DNA from: Flavobacteriales bacterium
Lineage (GTDB): Bacteria; Bacteroidota; Bacteroidia; Flavobacteriales_F; PHOS-HE28
Direction: 5' to 3'
Assembly: GCA_016716605.1 (NCBI GenBank)
Contig: JADJWA010000001.1
Coordinates: 1,240,001-1,304,000, forward strand
DNA length: 64,000 nucleotides
The notes below the pieces were generated by a model. The model was not told the DNA's origin, ran no database searches, and saw nothing but the letters and a program-made list of their open reading frames with translations. This document shows positions 31,731 through 43,500 of the stretch, piece by piece. Positions within the stretch are counted from its first letter, which is position 1, and every line of letters starts with the position of its first letter. The translations under genes and the position numbers were made by a program.

Positions 31731-34289
31731 TCAGAAGCTGAAAGTGAGCATGGCGAAGTAGTTCCGGCCGAAGAGGTAGCTGTACTTCGGCGGGAAGCGG
31801 TCAGGATCCATGCGGTCGTAGCGGAGCTGCTCGAAGCCGCCCACGCGGAAATCGCGGTTGTCGAGAACGTTGCTCACGCTCACGTTCACCGCCAGGCGGT
31901 ACTTGCGCTTGAACATCCAGCTCTTGCCTGCGAAGAGGTCAACAGTGAGGTTGTCATCGAGGCGCGTCTGGTTGAGCAGGCCATCCCATTGCGGATCGCT
32001 GGTCACCAGGTTCTCCAGCGCCTCTTGCGTGCGGCGATCAGGGTTGGGGTCGAGGTAGATGTGGCGGAAGTGGTTGGCGCTGGCGCCAGCGAACCAGAAT
32101 CTCGGTGAGTTGTAGCGCAGCCCGAGCGACGTTGCGCTCTGCGGCATGCCGCCCACGCGGTAGCCTTTCCAGTACACGGTCCGGTCCTGCGCGAATACTT
32201 CATCACTGTTGTTGCGCGTCACGGTAGCCGTTGGTCTCGAATCGTAGCGGTAATCGCCACCGGCATGCACGGCCGTGAGCTGCCATGTGCTGGTGAGGTT
32301 GGCCTCCACGCCGAGCTCGATGCCCTGATGCACCTGATCCACGCCGGTCATGGTGTAGTTCACGATGGTGAGGAACTCGTCGTGGTAATAGCTGCGGTTC
32401 CACACCTGATCGGCGATGCGCGTATAGTACAGCGTGGCGCGGCCCTTCACCTTGGGCGACTTCAGCACGTAGCTCAGATCAGCGCCGCTCGCCCGCTCTG
32501 CCGTCAAGCCCGCCACCACAGCGTCACGCACGCGCGGCGAGAGGTAGGCGTTGTTGCTGCTGGGCGCTCGCACGATGTGCGCCGCGTTCAGCGTGATGAA
32601 GTGACGGCCAGTGACCTTCCCGATGATGCCGCCCTTCAAGCCATAGCCGAGGAAGCCCTGCTTCTCCGATTCGCCGAACGAGTTGTCGGGGAAGCGGCCG
32701 TTGCGCAGGTTGCCTTCGCGCCAGAAGCTCGTGTGCGAGAGGTCGGCGCCGATGTACGCCTCGACCCTGTTCCATTTGCCCTCCCATTGCCCGAAGAGGT
32801 TGGCGTAACGCGTGTGGATCCTGTAGTCGTGGCCGAACACATCGCCCTCGCGGACGAGCTTGTTCGTGGTGCTCAGGTCGTTCTGCGAGATGAGCGTGTC
32901 ATTGAAATCGCGGTCGGCGAACTGGTCGATGTCGAGCCAGAAGTCGCCGCCGAGCAGGTCATTCATCACGCGGAAATAGTGCGTGCTCTGCTGGTGGAAG
33001 CTGCCGCCGACCGTAAGGTGGGTGCGGTCGCTGAGCGCCTTGTCCCAAACGCTGTTCAGGCCGAAGCGGGTAGGGTCCTGCCGGGCTTCCTCAACCACGT
33101 ACTTGCTGCGGTTGCCCGTGACGGTGTTGCCATTTATCCCGTTGGCGTTCTCCACTTGGTAGATGTTCTTGCCGTTGGCGAACCAGAGCTGGTCCCAGTT
33201 GATCTGCCGGGTGTTCACATCGTTCTGCCAGGCGCGGGTCTGCGGCGCGAACAGCTCGGCATCCTGGAAACGGAAATAGCTCGGCAGGTATCGGTAGTAG
33301 TCCGGGCGCGGGTCCTTGGCATCGAACCAGTTCAGGCCGGTTAGTCCATCGCGTCCGAAGGTGTAATAGGCTGAGGTGATGAGGCGTGCGGCCGGGCTCA
33401 CCTGCATGCGATGGGAGAGTACGATCATCGGCTTGTGGTCGCGGCTCATCTTCGCGTTGCGCTTCTGCCCGGCCTGATAGCCCCAGTTCGGGTTGTACCA
33501 GGGATTATCCGTGAGATCATAGGCTTCTTGCACCGCCAACGCCTGCCTGCCCTGGGAGATGGCGGCACCGAATGCGCTCAAGCTGATCGAGTGCTTCGCA
33601 TTGATCCGTTTCTCCGCGCCGAGGTAATAGGAATACGCATCGAACGAAGTGCCCTCCACATAGCCTTCCTCCGCCCAACGCCGTGAGCCGCTCACCGCGA
33701 TCGACCAGCCCTTGGGATTCACGCCCGAGGCATAGGTGAACATCGCACGGTTGCGGTACGCGCGGTTGGCGCTGGCGTAGGACGCCCGGACGCCTTTCCG
33801 CAAGGCGCTCGGACGGATGTCCATGTCGGTGGTGCCACCCAACCCGCCGAACACCACCCGGCTCGGGCCGATTCCGGTGCGGACCTGCATCCAGCGGGTC
33901 ACATCGTTCAAGCCCGCCCAATTGCTCCATACGGCCCAGCCCGTCTCCAGGTCGTTCACGCGCAGCCCGTTGATGGTCACGATCGTGTTCTCGCCATCGT
34001 AGCCGCGTATCCGGAAGCGCGCCTGGCCGAAGTTGAAGCCCGCCACTGCTGTGAAGGGGTCGCGCGACGATTGCAGGATCCCGCTGATGTCCTGATTTCC
34101 CAGTTCACCATCGAGGTCGTCAGTGGTAAGGGTGAAGACCGGCAGTTGCGGGCGATTGGCCGATGATGTGTCCGGCGGCGCTGGATTCACGAGCGTGTCA
34201 ATCTGCGCTTCCAGCCCGAAAGCGAAAGCACCGGCAAGCAGAAGCAGCAGGGTACGGCCAGCGGGGAATTGTTGGCGGGGTCTTGTCAT
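31731..34289 (-). CDS. TonB-dependent outer-membrane receptor
   Basis: 852 residues. The start at 34289 (MTRPRQQF) gives a signal peptide ending FGLEA-Q; a longer in-frame start exists at 34331. A plug domain follows (ARFRIRGYDGENTIVTINGL, WMQVRTGIGPSRVVFGGLGG) without the N-terminal carboxypeptidase-like domain common in SusC proteins. The remainder is a 22-strand-type barrel with many aromatic strand ends, finishing GRNYFAMLTFSF with terminal Phe. It is not SusC/SusD-like; the partner is a DUF5689 lipoprotein. Substrate unknown. First gene of a three-gene operon. Confidence 0.93.
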   Translation of the reverse strand: MTRPRQQFPAGRTLLLLLAGAFAFGLEAQIDTLVNPAPPDTSSANRPQLPVFTLTTDDLDGELGNQDISGILQSSRDPFTAVAGFNFGQARFRIRGYDGENTIVTINGLRVNDLETGWAVWSNWAGLNDVTRWMQVRTGIGPSRVVFGGLGGTTDMDIRPSALRKGVRASYASANRAYRNRAMFTYASGVNPKGWSIAVSGSRRWAEEGYVEGTSFDAYSYYLGAEKRINAKHSISLSAFGAAISQGRQALAVQEAYDLTDNPWYNPNWGYQAGQKRNAKMSRDHKPMIVLSHRMQVSPAARLITSAYYTFGRDGLTGLNWFDAKDPRPDYYRYLPSYFRFQDAELFAPQTRAWQNDVNTRQINWDQLWFANGKNIYQVENANGINGNTVTGNRSKYVVEEARQDPTRFGLNSVWDKALSDRTHLTVGGSFHQQSTHYFRVMNDLLGGDFWLDIDQFADRDFNDTLISQNDLSTTNKLVREGDVFGHDYRIHTRYANLFGQWEGKWNRVEAYIGADLSHTSFWREGNLRNGRFPDNSFGESEKQGFLGYGLKGGIIGKVTGRHFITLNAAHIVRAPSSNNAYLSPRVRDAVVAGLTAERASGADLSYVLKSPKVKGRATLYYTRIADQVWNRSYYHDEFLTIVNYTMTGVDQVHQGIELGVEANLTSTWQLTAVHAGGDYRYDSRPTATVTRNNSDEVFAQDRTVYWKGYRVGGMPQSATSLGLRYNSPRFWFAGASANHFRHIYLDPNPDRRTQEALENLVTSDPQWDGLLNQTRLDDNLTVDLFAGKSWMFKRKYRLAVNVSVSNVLDNRDFRVGGFEQLRYDRMDPDRFPPKYSYLFGRNYFAMLTFSF

Positions 34290-34360
34290 GAGGGCGAAGG
34301 GGGGCGCCGATGTTCGAAGGATCCGCGTCAATCCATGGCAAGGCCATTTTGCACGGGCGG

Positions 34361-34368
34361 CAAAAGTA
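34361..34368 (-). promoter_or_regulatory. Perfect -7 box (TACTTTTG) of TonB-receptor operon
   Basis: Minus-strand TACTTTTG exactly matches TAnnTTTG. It lies 71 nt before the chosen ATG (29 nt before the longer start). No -33 TTG found at the expected distance. Confidence 0.6.
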
Positions 34369-34495
34369 GCCGCGCACAGCTGGATTGGTCGGACAGTGCC
34401 GGGTTAAATCAGCGCGTTGAACAGTTCATGTGGCATTCACGTACCAGCGTCAATCATGATGATGCCTTAACCACCTGAACGATAATGGGTTTGAT

Positions 34496-34503
34496 TAACT
34501 TCG
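34496..34503 (+). promoter_or_regulatory. Possible -7 box (TAACTTCG) of giant repeat gene
   Basis: TAACTTCG, one base from TAnnTTTG, 45 nt before the ATG at 34549. This 259-nt gap separates the divergent TonB operon; nothing else was recognised in it. Confidence 0.4.
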
Positions 34504-34548
34504 ACGCCCTTCGGACACGGCCCTGTCCATTAGCCGGGGCGCACTGAA

Positions 34549-37500
34549 ATGCCATTCGCCGGAACCCTGAAGCGCATTGCGGCCTTCGTCACTATGGCGA
34601 TGGGATTCGTGGCTGTACGCGCCGATCATTTCAGCGGCGCGAACATCACCTATGAGTGCAATGGAGGGAATTCGTACACCATCACACTCGACCTATTCCT
34701 CGATTGCGCTGGTGCACCGCTCACTCCGCACGCGCTCAGCTTCACGAATAACTGCGGGGTCAACTTCACGCTGAACAGTATCCCGTTGGTGCAGGCCAAC
34801 GAGGTTTCGCAGCTATGCGGATCGCAATTGCTTAACAGCACCTGCAACGGCGGTACGCTGCCCGGGGTCATGCACTACCAGTTCCAGGTCACACTGAATC
34901 TGTCGCCGTGCAACAGCTGGAACATCAGTTGGGCGATCTGCTGCCGGTCCGCCACCCAGAACGTGCTGCTCACGCCCGGCATGTACGTGAATGCCACGCT
35001 CAACAACCTGGGCGGGCTCTGCGACCAATCGCCGCAGTTCGGTGACATGACCATTCCTTACGTGTGCGTGGGCGAACCGGTCTCCTACAACCCGCAGGTC
35101 ACCGATGCGGACGGCAACACGCTGGTTTACTCGTTCATCAGCGCGCGATTCGGCGCCCCTCTGCCCACCAACGTGACCTATCAGCCGGGCTTCACCGCGG
35201 CCGTGCCCATCCCGGGCATCACGCTCGACACCAACACGGGCACCATCAACTTCACGCCCACGATCACGGGCAGCTACGTCATCGCCTTGCAGGTCGCCTC
35301 CTACAATGCCATGGGACAGCTCATCGGCACGGTGATGCGCGACTTCCTATTCATCGTGATCCCCTGCTCCGATCCGCCTGCGGATAATGTTGGGCCCACC
35401 TCGATCACCAGCGGGGTAATCACCAGTTCCACTTCCGTGGAGATGTGCGACGGTGTGCCTTCGTGCGTTGACCTCACCTTCACGGATGTGGATCCATTGG
35501 CGGTGGTCACGCTCTCATCCCAGATCACTGCCCAGCTGCCGGGTGCAACTTTCATCGTCAACGGCACGAACCCGGCGGTGGCCACCTTGTGCTGGACACC
35601 CGTGCTCGCCCTCTCGCCTGTTTCCGTGCTGGTGGATGTGAACGACAATGCCTGTCCGCTGCAGAACCTTTCCAATTACCAGCTCACGATCAATGTGGTG
35701 GCAGCGCCGCCCATCCCGCCGAATGCTGGAACCTCGACAATTGTTGCCAGCTGCCCAGGCACACCGCCCATCAACCTATTCGCCCAACTTGGCGGCACCC
35801 CTCAAGCTGGTGGCGTATGGGTAGGTCCTGGCGGAGCGCATAGTGGCACCTTCAATCCAGCCACTGATGCTTATGGGGACTATACCTATACGGTGGGGAA
35901 TGGCTGCCAGAACGCCTCGGCAACTGTAACGGTTAACCAAAGTGCGGCAGGCAGCGCGGGCATCAATGGGAACATCACCGTGTGCGGCAATGGCGCGTCG
36001 TTCTCGCTTATCGCGCAATTAGGCGGAACGCCCGCAGCGGGAGGTGCTTGGAGCGGTCCTTCACCGGTAGTGGGCGGCAATTTCAATCCGCCCACGATGA
36101 ATCCAGGCGTTTACACCTACACGGTGACCAACCCCGCGCCTTGCGCGAATTCAACCGCCACCGTGACGGTTGCAGAGAACCCGCCGCCGAACGCCGGTAC
36201 CGATGGCGCGCTGACCGTGTGCAGCAATGGCGCCGCGCAATCGCTCTTCGCAGCGCTGGGCGGCGCACCGCAAGCAGGCGGAACGTGGGCCGGACCATCT
36301 CCTGTTGTCGGTGGCAACTACAACCCGGCCACGATGAACCCCGGTGCCTATGTGTACACCGTGAACGGCGTGGCGCCTTGCACGAACGCGACGGCGACGA
36401 TCACCGTCACCGAGAACGCAGCGACCAACGCCGGCGCCGACGGCGCGCTGACCGTGTGCAGCAATGGCGCGGCGCAATCGCTCTTCGCAGCGCTGGGCGG
36501 CACACCTCAAGCAGGCGGAGCATGGGCTGGACCATCTCCTGTTGTCGGTGGCAACAACCCGGACACGATGAACCCCGGTGCCTATGTGTACACCGTGAAC
36601 GGCGTGGCGCCTTGCACGAACGCGACGGCGACGATCACCGTCACCGAGAACGCAGCGACCAACGCCGGAACCGATGGCGCGCTGACCGTGTGCAGCAATG
36701 GCGCCGCGCAATCGCTCTTCGCAGCGCTGGGCGGCGCACCGCAAGCAGGCGGAACGTGGGCCGGACCATCTCCTGTTGTCGGTGGCAACTACAACCCGGC
36801 CACGATGAACCCCGGTGCCTATGTGTACACCGTGAACGGCGTGGCGCCTTGCACGAACGCGACGGCGACGATCGCCCGTCACCGAGAACGCAGCGACCAA
36901 CGCCGGCGCCGACGGCGCGCTGACCGTGTGCAGCAATGGCGCGGCGCAATCGCTCTTCGCAGCGCTGGGCGGCACACCTCAAGCAGGCGGAGCATGGGCT
37001 GGACCATCTCCTGTTGTCGGTGGCAACTACAACCCGGCCACGATGAACCCCGGTGCCTATGTGTACACCGTGAACGGCGTGGCGCCTTGCACGAACGCGA
37101 CGGCGACGATCCCCCTCACCGAGAACGCAGCGACCAACGCCGGAACCGATGGCGCGCTGACCGTGTGCAGCAATGGCGCCGCGCAATCGCTCTTCGCAGC
37201 GCTGGGCGGCGCACCGCAAGCAGGCGGAACGTGGGCCGGACCATCTCCTGTTGTCGGTGGCAACTACAACCCGGCCACGATGAACCCCGGTGCCTAGTGT
37301 GCACCGTGAACGGCGTGGCGCCTTGCACGAACGCGACGGCGACGATCACCGTCACCGAGAACGCAGCGACCAACGCCGGCGCCGACGGCGCGCTGACCGT
37401 GTGCAGCAATGGCGCGGCGCAATCGCTCTTCGCAGCGCTGGGCGGCACACCTCAAGCAGGCGGAGCATGGGCTGGACCATCTCCTGTTGTCGGTGGCAAC

Positions 37501-40500
37501 TACAACCCGGCCACGATGAACCCCGGTGCCTATGTGTACACCGTGAACGGCGTGGCGCCTTGCACGAACGCGACGGCGACGATCACCGTCACCGAGAACG
37601 CAGCGACCAACGCCGGAACCGATGGCGCGCTGACCGTGTGCAGCAATGGCGCGGCGCAATCGCTCTTCGCAGCGCTGGGCGGCGCACCTCAAGCAGGCGG
37701 AGCATGGGCTGGACCATCTCCTGTTGTCGGTGGCAACTACAACCCGGCCACGATGAACCCCGGTGCCTATGTGTACACCGTGAACGGCGTGGCGCCTTGC
37801 ACGAACGCGACGGCGACGATCACCGTCACCGAGAACGCAGCGACCAACGCCGGCGCCGACGGCGCGCTGACCGTGTGCAGCAATGGCGCGGCGCAATCGC
37901 TCTTCGCAGCGCTGGGCGGCGCACCTCAAGCAGGCGGAGCATGGGCTGGACCATCTCCTGTTGTTGGTGGCAACTACAACCCGGCCACGATGAACCCCGG
38001 TGCCTATGTGTACACCGTGAACGGCGTGGCGCCTTGCACGAACGCGACGGCGACGATCACCGTCACGGAGAACGCCGCCACGAACGCGGGCGCCGACGGC
38101 GCGCTCACCGTGTGCAGCGACGGCGCCGCGCAATCGCTCTTCGCAGCGCTTGGCGGAACGCCACAGGCGGGCGGCACCTGGAGCGGTCCTTCACCAGTGG
38201 CCGGCGGCAACTACGACCCCGCCACGATGAACCCCGGTGCCTATGTGTACACGGTGAACGGCGTGGCGCCCTGCGCGGATGCATCAGCGACGGTCACCGT
38301 CACGGAGAACGCCGCCACGAACGCGGGCGCCGACGGCGCGCTCACCGTGTGCAGCGATGGGGCAGCGGTGAACCTGTTCGCTCAGCTCGGCGGCGCACCG
38401 CAGGCGGGCGGCACCTGGAGCGGCCCGTCACCGGTTGCCGGCGGGAACTATGATCCGGCGACGATGGATCCCGGCGCCTACGTGTACACGGTGAACGGAG
38501 TCGCACCCTGCGCGGATGCATCAGCGACGGTCACCGTCACCGAGAACTCCGCCACGAACGCAGGCGCTGACGGCGCGATCACCGTGTGCAGCGATGGGGC
38601 CGCGGTGAACCTGTTCGCTCAGCTCGGCGGCGCACCGCAAGCGGGCGGAACCTGGAGCGGCCCCTCGCCGGTGTCCGGCGGCAGCTACGACCCCGCCACG
38701 ATGGATCCCGGCGCATACGTGTACACGGTGAACGGCGTGGCGCCCTGCGCGGATGCATCAGCGACGGTCACCGTCACCGAGAACTCCGCCACGAACGCAG
38801 GCGCTGACGGCGCGATCACCGTGTGCAGCGATGGGGCCGCGGTGAACCTGTTCGCTCAGCTCGGCGGCGCACCGCAAGCGGGCGGAACCTGGAGCGGCCC
38901 CTCGCCGGTGGCCGGCGGCAGCTACGACCCCGCCACGATGGATCCCGGCGCATACGTGTACACGGTGAACGGCGTCGCTCCTTGCGCGGACGCCTCCGCG
39001 ACGGTCACCGTCACCGAGAACTCCGCCACGAACGCGGGCGCCGACGGCGCGATCACCGTGTGCAGCGATGGGGCCGCGGTGAACCTGTTCGCTCAGCTCG
39101 GCGGCGCACCGCAAGCGGGCGGAACCTGGAGCGGCCCGTCACCGGTGGCCGGCGGCAGCTACGACCCGGCGACGATGGATCCCGGCGCATACGTGTACAC
39201 GGTGAACGGCGTCGCTCCCTGCGCGGATGCATCAGCGACGATCACCGTCACGGAGAACTCCGCCACGAACGCAGGCGCCGACGGCGCGCTCACCGTGTGC
39301 AGCGATGGTGCCGCGCAATCGCTCTTCGCAGCGCTCGGCGGAGCGCCACAGGCTGGCGGTTCATGGAGCGGCCCGTCACCGGTTGCCGGCGGGAACTATG
39401 ATCCGGCGACGATGGATCCCGGCGCCTACGTGTACACGGTGAACGGAGTCGCACCCTGCGCGGATGCATCAGCGACGGTCACCGTCACCGAGAACTCCGC
39501 CACGAACGCAGGCGCTGACGGCGCGATCACCGTGTGCAGCGATGGGGCCGCGGTGAACCTGTTCGCTCAGCTCGGCGGCGCACCGCAAGCGGGCGGAACC
39601 TGGAGCGGCCCCTCGCCGGTGTCCGGCGGCAGCTACGACCCCGCCACGATGGATCCCGGCGCATACGTGTACACGGTGAACGGCGTGGCGCCCTGCGCGG
39701 ATGCATCAGCGACGGTCACCGTCACCGAGAACTCCGCCACGAACGCAGGCGCTGACGGCGCGATCACCGTGTGCAGCGATGGGGCCGCGGTGAACCTGTT
39801 CGCTCAGCTCGGCGGCGCACCGCAGGCGGGCGGCACCTGGAGCGGCCCGTCACCGGTTGCCGGCGGCAGCTACGATCCGGCGACGATGGCCCCCGGCGCA
39901 TACGTGTATACCGTGACCGGTGTCGCTCCTTGCGCGGACGCCTCCGCGACGGTCACCGTCACCGAGAGCGCATCGCCGGACGCGGGCACCGACGGCGCGG
40001 CCACGCTCTGCGCGAACGGCGCGGCGATCGACCTCTTCGCGCTGCTGGGCGGCACGCCTGATGCGGGCGGCACGTGGAGCGGCCCCTCGCCGGTGGCCGG
40101 CGGCAGCTACGATCCGGCGACGATGCTGGCCGGCAGCTACACGTATGCGATCGCGGCGGTGGCGCCTTGCGTGGGCAGCAGCGCCACGGTGACGATCACC
40201 GAGAACGCACCGGCCGATGCGGGCAGCGATGGCAGCGTTACCGTCTGTGATGTCGGGGCAGCGATCGACCTGTTCGCTCAGCTCGGCGGCGCACCGCAGG
40301 CGGGCGGCACCTGGAGCGGCCCGTCACCGGTGGCCGGCGGCAACTACGATCCGGCCACGATGGATCCCGGCGCCTACGTGTACACGGTGAACGGAGTCGC
40401 ACCCTGCGCGGACGCCTCCGCGACGGTCACCGTCACCGAGAGCGCATCGCCGGACGCGGGCACCGACGGCGCGGCCACGCTCTGCGCGAACGGCGCGGCG

Positions 40501-43500
40501 ATCGACCTCTTCGCGCTGCTGGGCGGCACGCCTGATGCGGGCGGCACGTGGAGCGGCCCCTCGCCGGTGGCCGGCGGCAGCTACGATCCGGCGACGATGC
40601 TGGCCGGCAGCTACACGTATGCGATCGCGGCGGTGGCGCCTTGCGTGGGCAGCAGCGCCACGGTGACGATCACCGAGAACGCACCGGCCGATGCGGGCAG
40701 CGATGGCAGCGTTACCGTCTGTGATGTCGGGGCAGCGATCGACCTGTTCGCTCAGCTCGGCGGCGCACCGCAGGCGGGCGGCACCTGGAGCGGCCCGTCA
40801 CCGGTTGCCGGCGGCAGCTACGATCCGGCGACGATGGCCCCCGGCGCATACGTGTATACCGTGACCGGTGTCGCTCCTTGCGCGGACGCCTCCGCGACGG
40901 TCACCGTCACCGAGAGCGCATCGCCGGACGCGGGCACCGACGGCTCGGCCACGCTCTGCGCGAACGGCGCGGCGATCGACCTCTTCGCGCTGCTGGGCGG
41001 CACGCCTGATGCGGGCGGCACGTGGAGCGGCCCCTCGCCGGTGGCCGGCGGCAGCTACGATCCGGCGACGATGCTGGCCGGCAGCTACACGTATGCGATC
41101 GCGGCGGTGGCGCCTTGCGTGGGCAGCAGCGCCACGGTGACGATCACCGAGAACGCACCGGCCGATGCGGGCAGCGATGGCAGCGTTACCGTCTGTGATG
41201 TCGGGGCAGCGATCGACCTGTTCGCTCAGCTCGGCGGCGCACCGCAGGCGGGCGGCACCTGGAGCGGCCCGTCACCGGTTGCCGGCGGGAACTATGATCC
41301 GGCGACGATGGATCCCGGCGCCTACGTGTACACGGTGAACGGAGTCGCACCCTGCACGGACGCCTCCGCGACGGTCACCGTCACCGAGAGCGCATCGCCG
41401 GACGCGGGCACCGACGGCTCGGCCACGCTCTGCGCGAGCGGCGCGGCGATCGACCTCTTCGCGCTGCTGGGCGGCACGCCTGATGCGGGCGGCACGTGGA
41501 GCGGCCCCTCGCCGGTGGCCGGCGGCAGCTACGATCCGGCGACGATGCTGGCCGGCAGCTACACGTATGCGATCGCGGCGGTGGCGCCTTGCGTGGGCAG
41601 CAGCGCCACGGTGACGATCACCGAGAACGCACCGGCCGATGCGGGCAGCGATGGCAGCGTTACCGTCTGTGATGTCGGGGCAGCGATCGACCTGTTCGCT
41701 CAGCTCGGCGGCGCACCGCAGGCGGGCGGCACCTGGAGCGGCCCGTCACCGGTTGCCGGCGGCAGCTACGATCCGGCGACGATGGCCCCCGGCGCATACG
41801 TGTATACCGTGACCGGTGTCGCTCCTTGCGCGGACGCCTCCGCGACGGTCACCGTCACCGAGAGCGCATCGCCGGACGCGGGCACCGACGGCTCGGCCAC
41901 GCTCTGCGCGAGCGGCGCGGCGATCGACCTCTTCGCGCTGCTGGGCGGCACGCCTGATGCGGGCGGCACGTGGAGCGGCCCCTCGCCGGTGGCCGGCGGC
42001 AGCTACGATCCGGCGACGATGCTGGCCGGCAGCTACACGTATGCGATCGCGGCGGTGGCGCCTTGCGTGGGCAGCAGCGCCACGGTGACGATCACCGAGA
42101 ACGCACCGGCCGATGCGGGCAGCGATGGCAGCGTTACCGTCTGTGATGTCGGGGCAGCGATCGACCTGTTCGCTCAGCTCGGCGGCGCACCGCAGGCGGG
42201 CGGCACCTGGAGCGGCCCGTCACCGGTTGCCGGCGGGAACTATGATCCGGCGACGATGGATCCCGGCGCCTACGTGTACACGGTGAACGGAGTCGCACCC
42301 TGCACGGACGCCTCCGCGACGGTCACCGTCACCGAGAGCGCATCGCCGGACGCGGGCACCGACGGCTCGGCCACGCTCTGCGCGAGCGGCGCGGCGATCG
42401 ACCTCTTCGCGCTGCTGGGCGGCACGCCTGATGCGGGCGGCACGTGGAGCGGCCCCTCGCCGGTGGCCGGCGGCAGCTACGATCCGGCGACGATGCTGGC
42501 CGGCAGCTACACGTATGCGATCGCAGCGGTGGCGCCTTGCGTGGGGGCCAGTTCCGTAGTGAGCATCACCGAGGAGGCTCCGGGGAATGCAGGAATGCCG
42601 GCTTCGATTGACTTGTGCCCTGGCAGTGCGGCAGTGGATCTCTTCAACCTGCTCGGTGGGAACCCGCAAGCTGGCGGCACATGGACGCATCCGAACGGAA
42701 TCACGTTTGATGGCACCTTCGACCCAGCCGTGGACGCGCCCGGTAATCAAACCTATACCATCGCGGGCGCGGCTTGTCCAGATGCTACTGCGGCAGTGAC
42801 CGTGAACCTTTTGCCTGGGCCCAATGCTGGCGACGATGCGAGCATCGTGGTGTGCAACGCGCAGGCAGCCTTCAACATGCTTGCTCAGCTCGGTGGCTCA
42901 CCCGATGCAGGTGGTGAATGGACCAATGCCCTTGGCGCTCCCGTTGCGCCGACCTTCGATCCGGCCACTGACGGATCCGGCATCTTCACCTATACGGTCG
43001 TTGGCACAGGCAGCTGTCCGGACGATGAAGCCATGCTTACGATCTCAGTGATTGCGGCGCCCCTCGCAGGTAATGGTGGGTCAATCACCCTTTGCGAGAG
43101 CGGCGCCATCACTTCCTTGTTTGATGGTCTCAGTGGCACCCTGGATGCCGGGGGAAGCTGGACGGCCCCAGACGGAAGCCCGAATGGGACCACCATCGAC
43201 CCATCGACCGCGTTGGCCGGCAATTACACCTACACCGTTGCAGGCAACGCGCCTTGCCCTTCGGCCAGCAGTACCGTGCAGGTCATCATCAATCCGGTTC
43301 CTGTTGCCGGAGAGGATGGCACCTTGAGCATCTGCAGCACCGCGCCGGTGGTGAACCTGATCACGATGCTCGGTGGCGCACCTGATCCCGGCGGTGCATG
43401 GACCGGTCCCGGTGGCGCCCCCTTCGGCGGCGGATTCGATCCAGCCATCCATCAGGATGGGTTGTACACCTACACCGTTACCGGCATTGCGCCGTGCTTG

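Noticed and set aside
36190..42545. Possible CRISPR or satellite DNA from the strong periodicity
   Set aside because: Units are 237 nt, coding and in frame with conserved Ig-like protein pattern; there are no short palindromic repeats with unique spacers.
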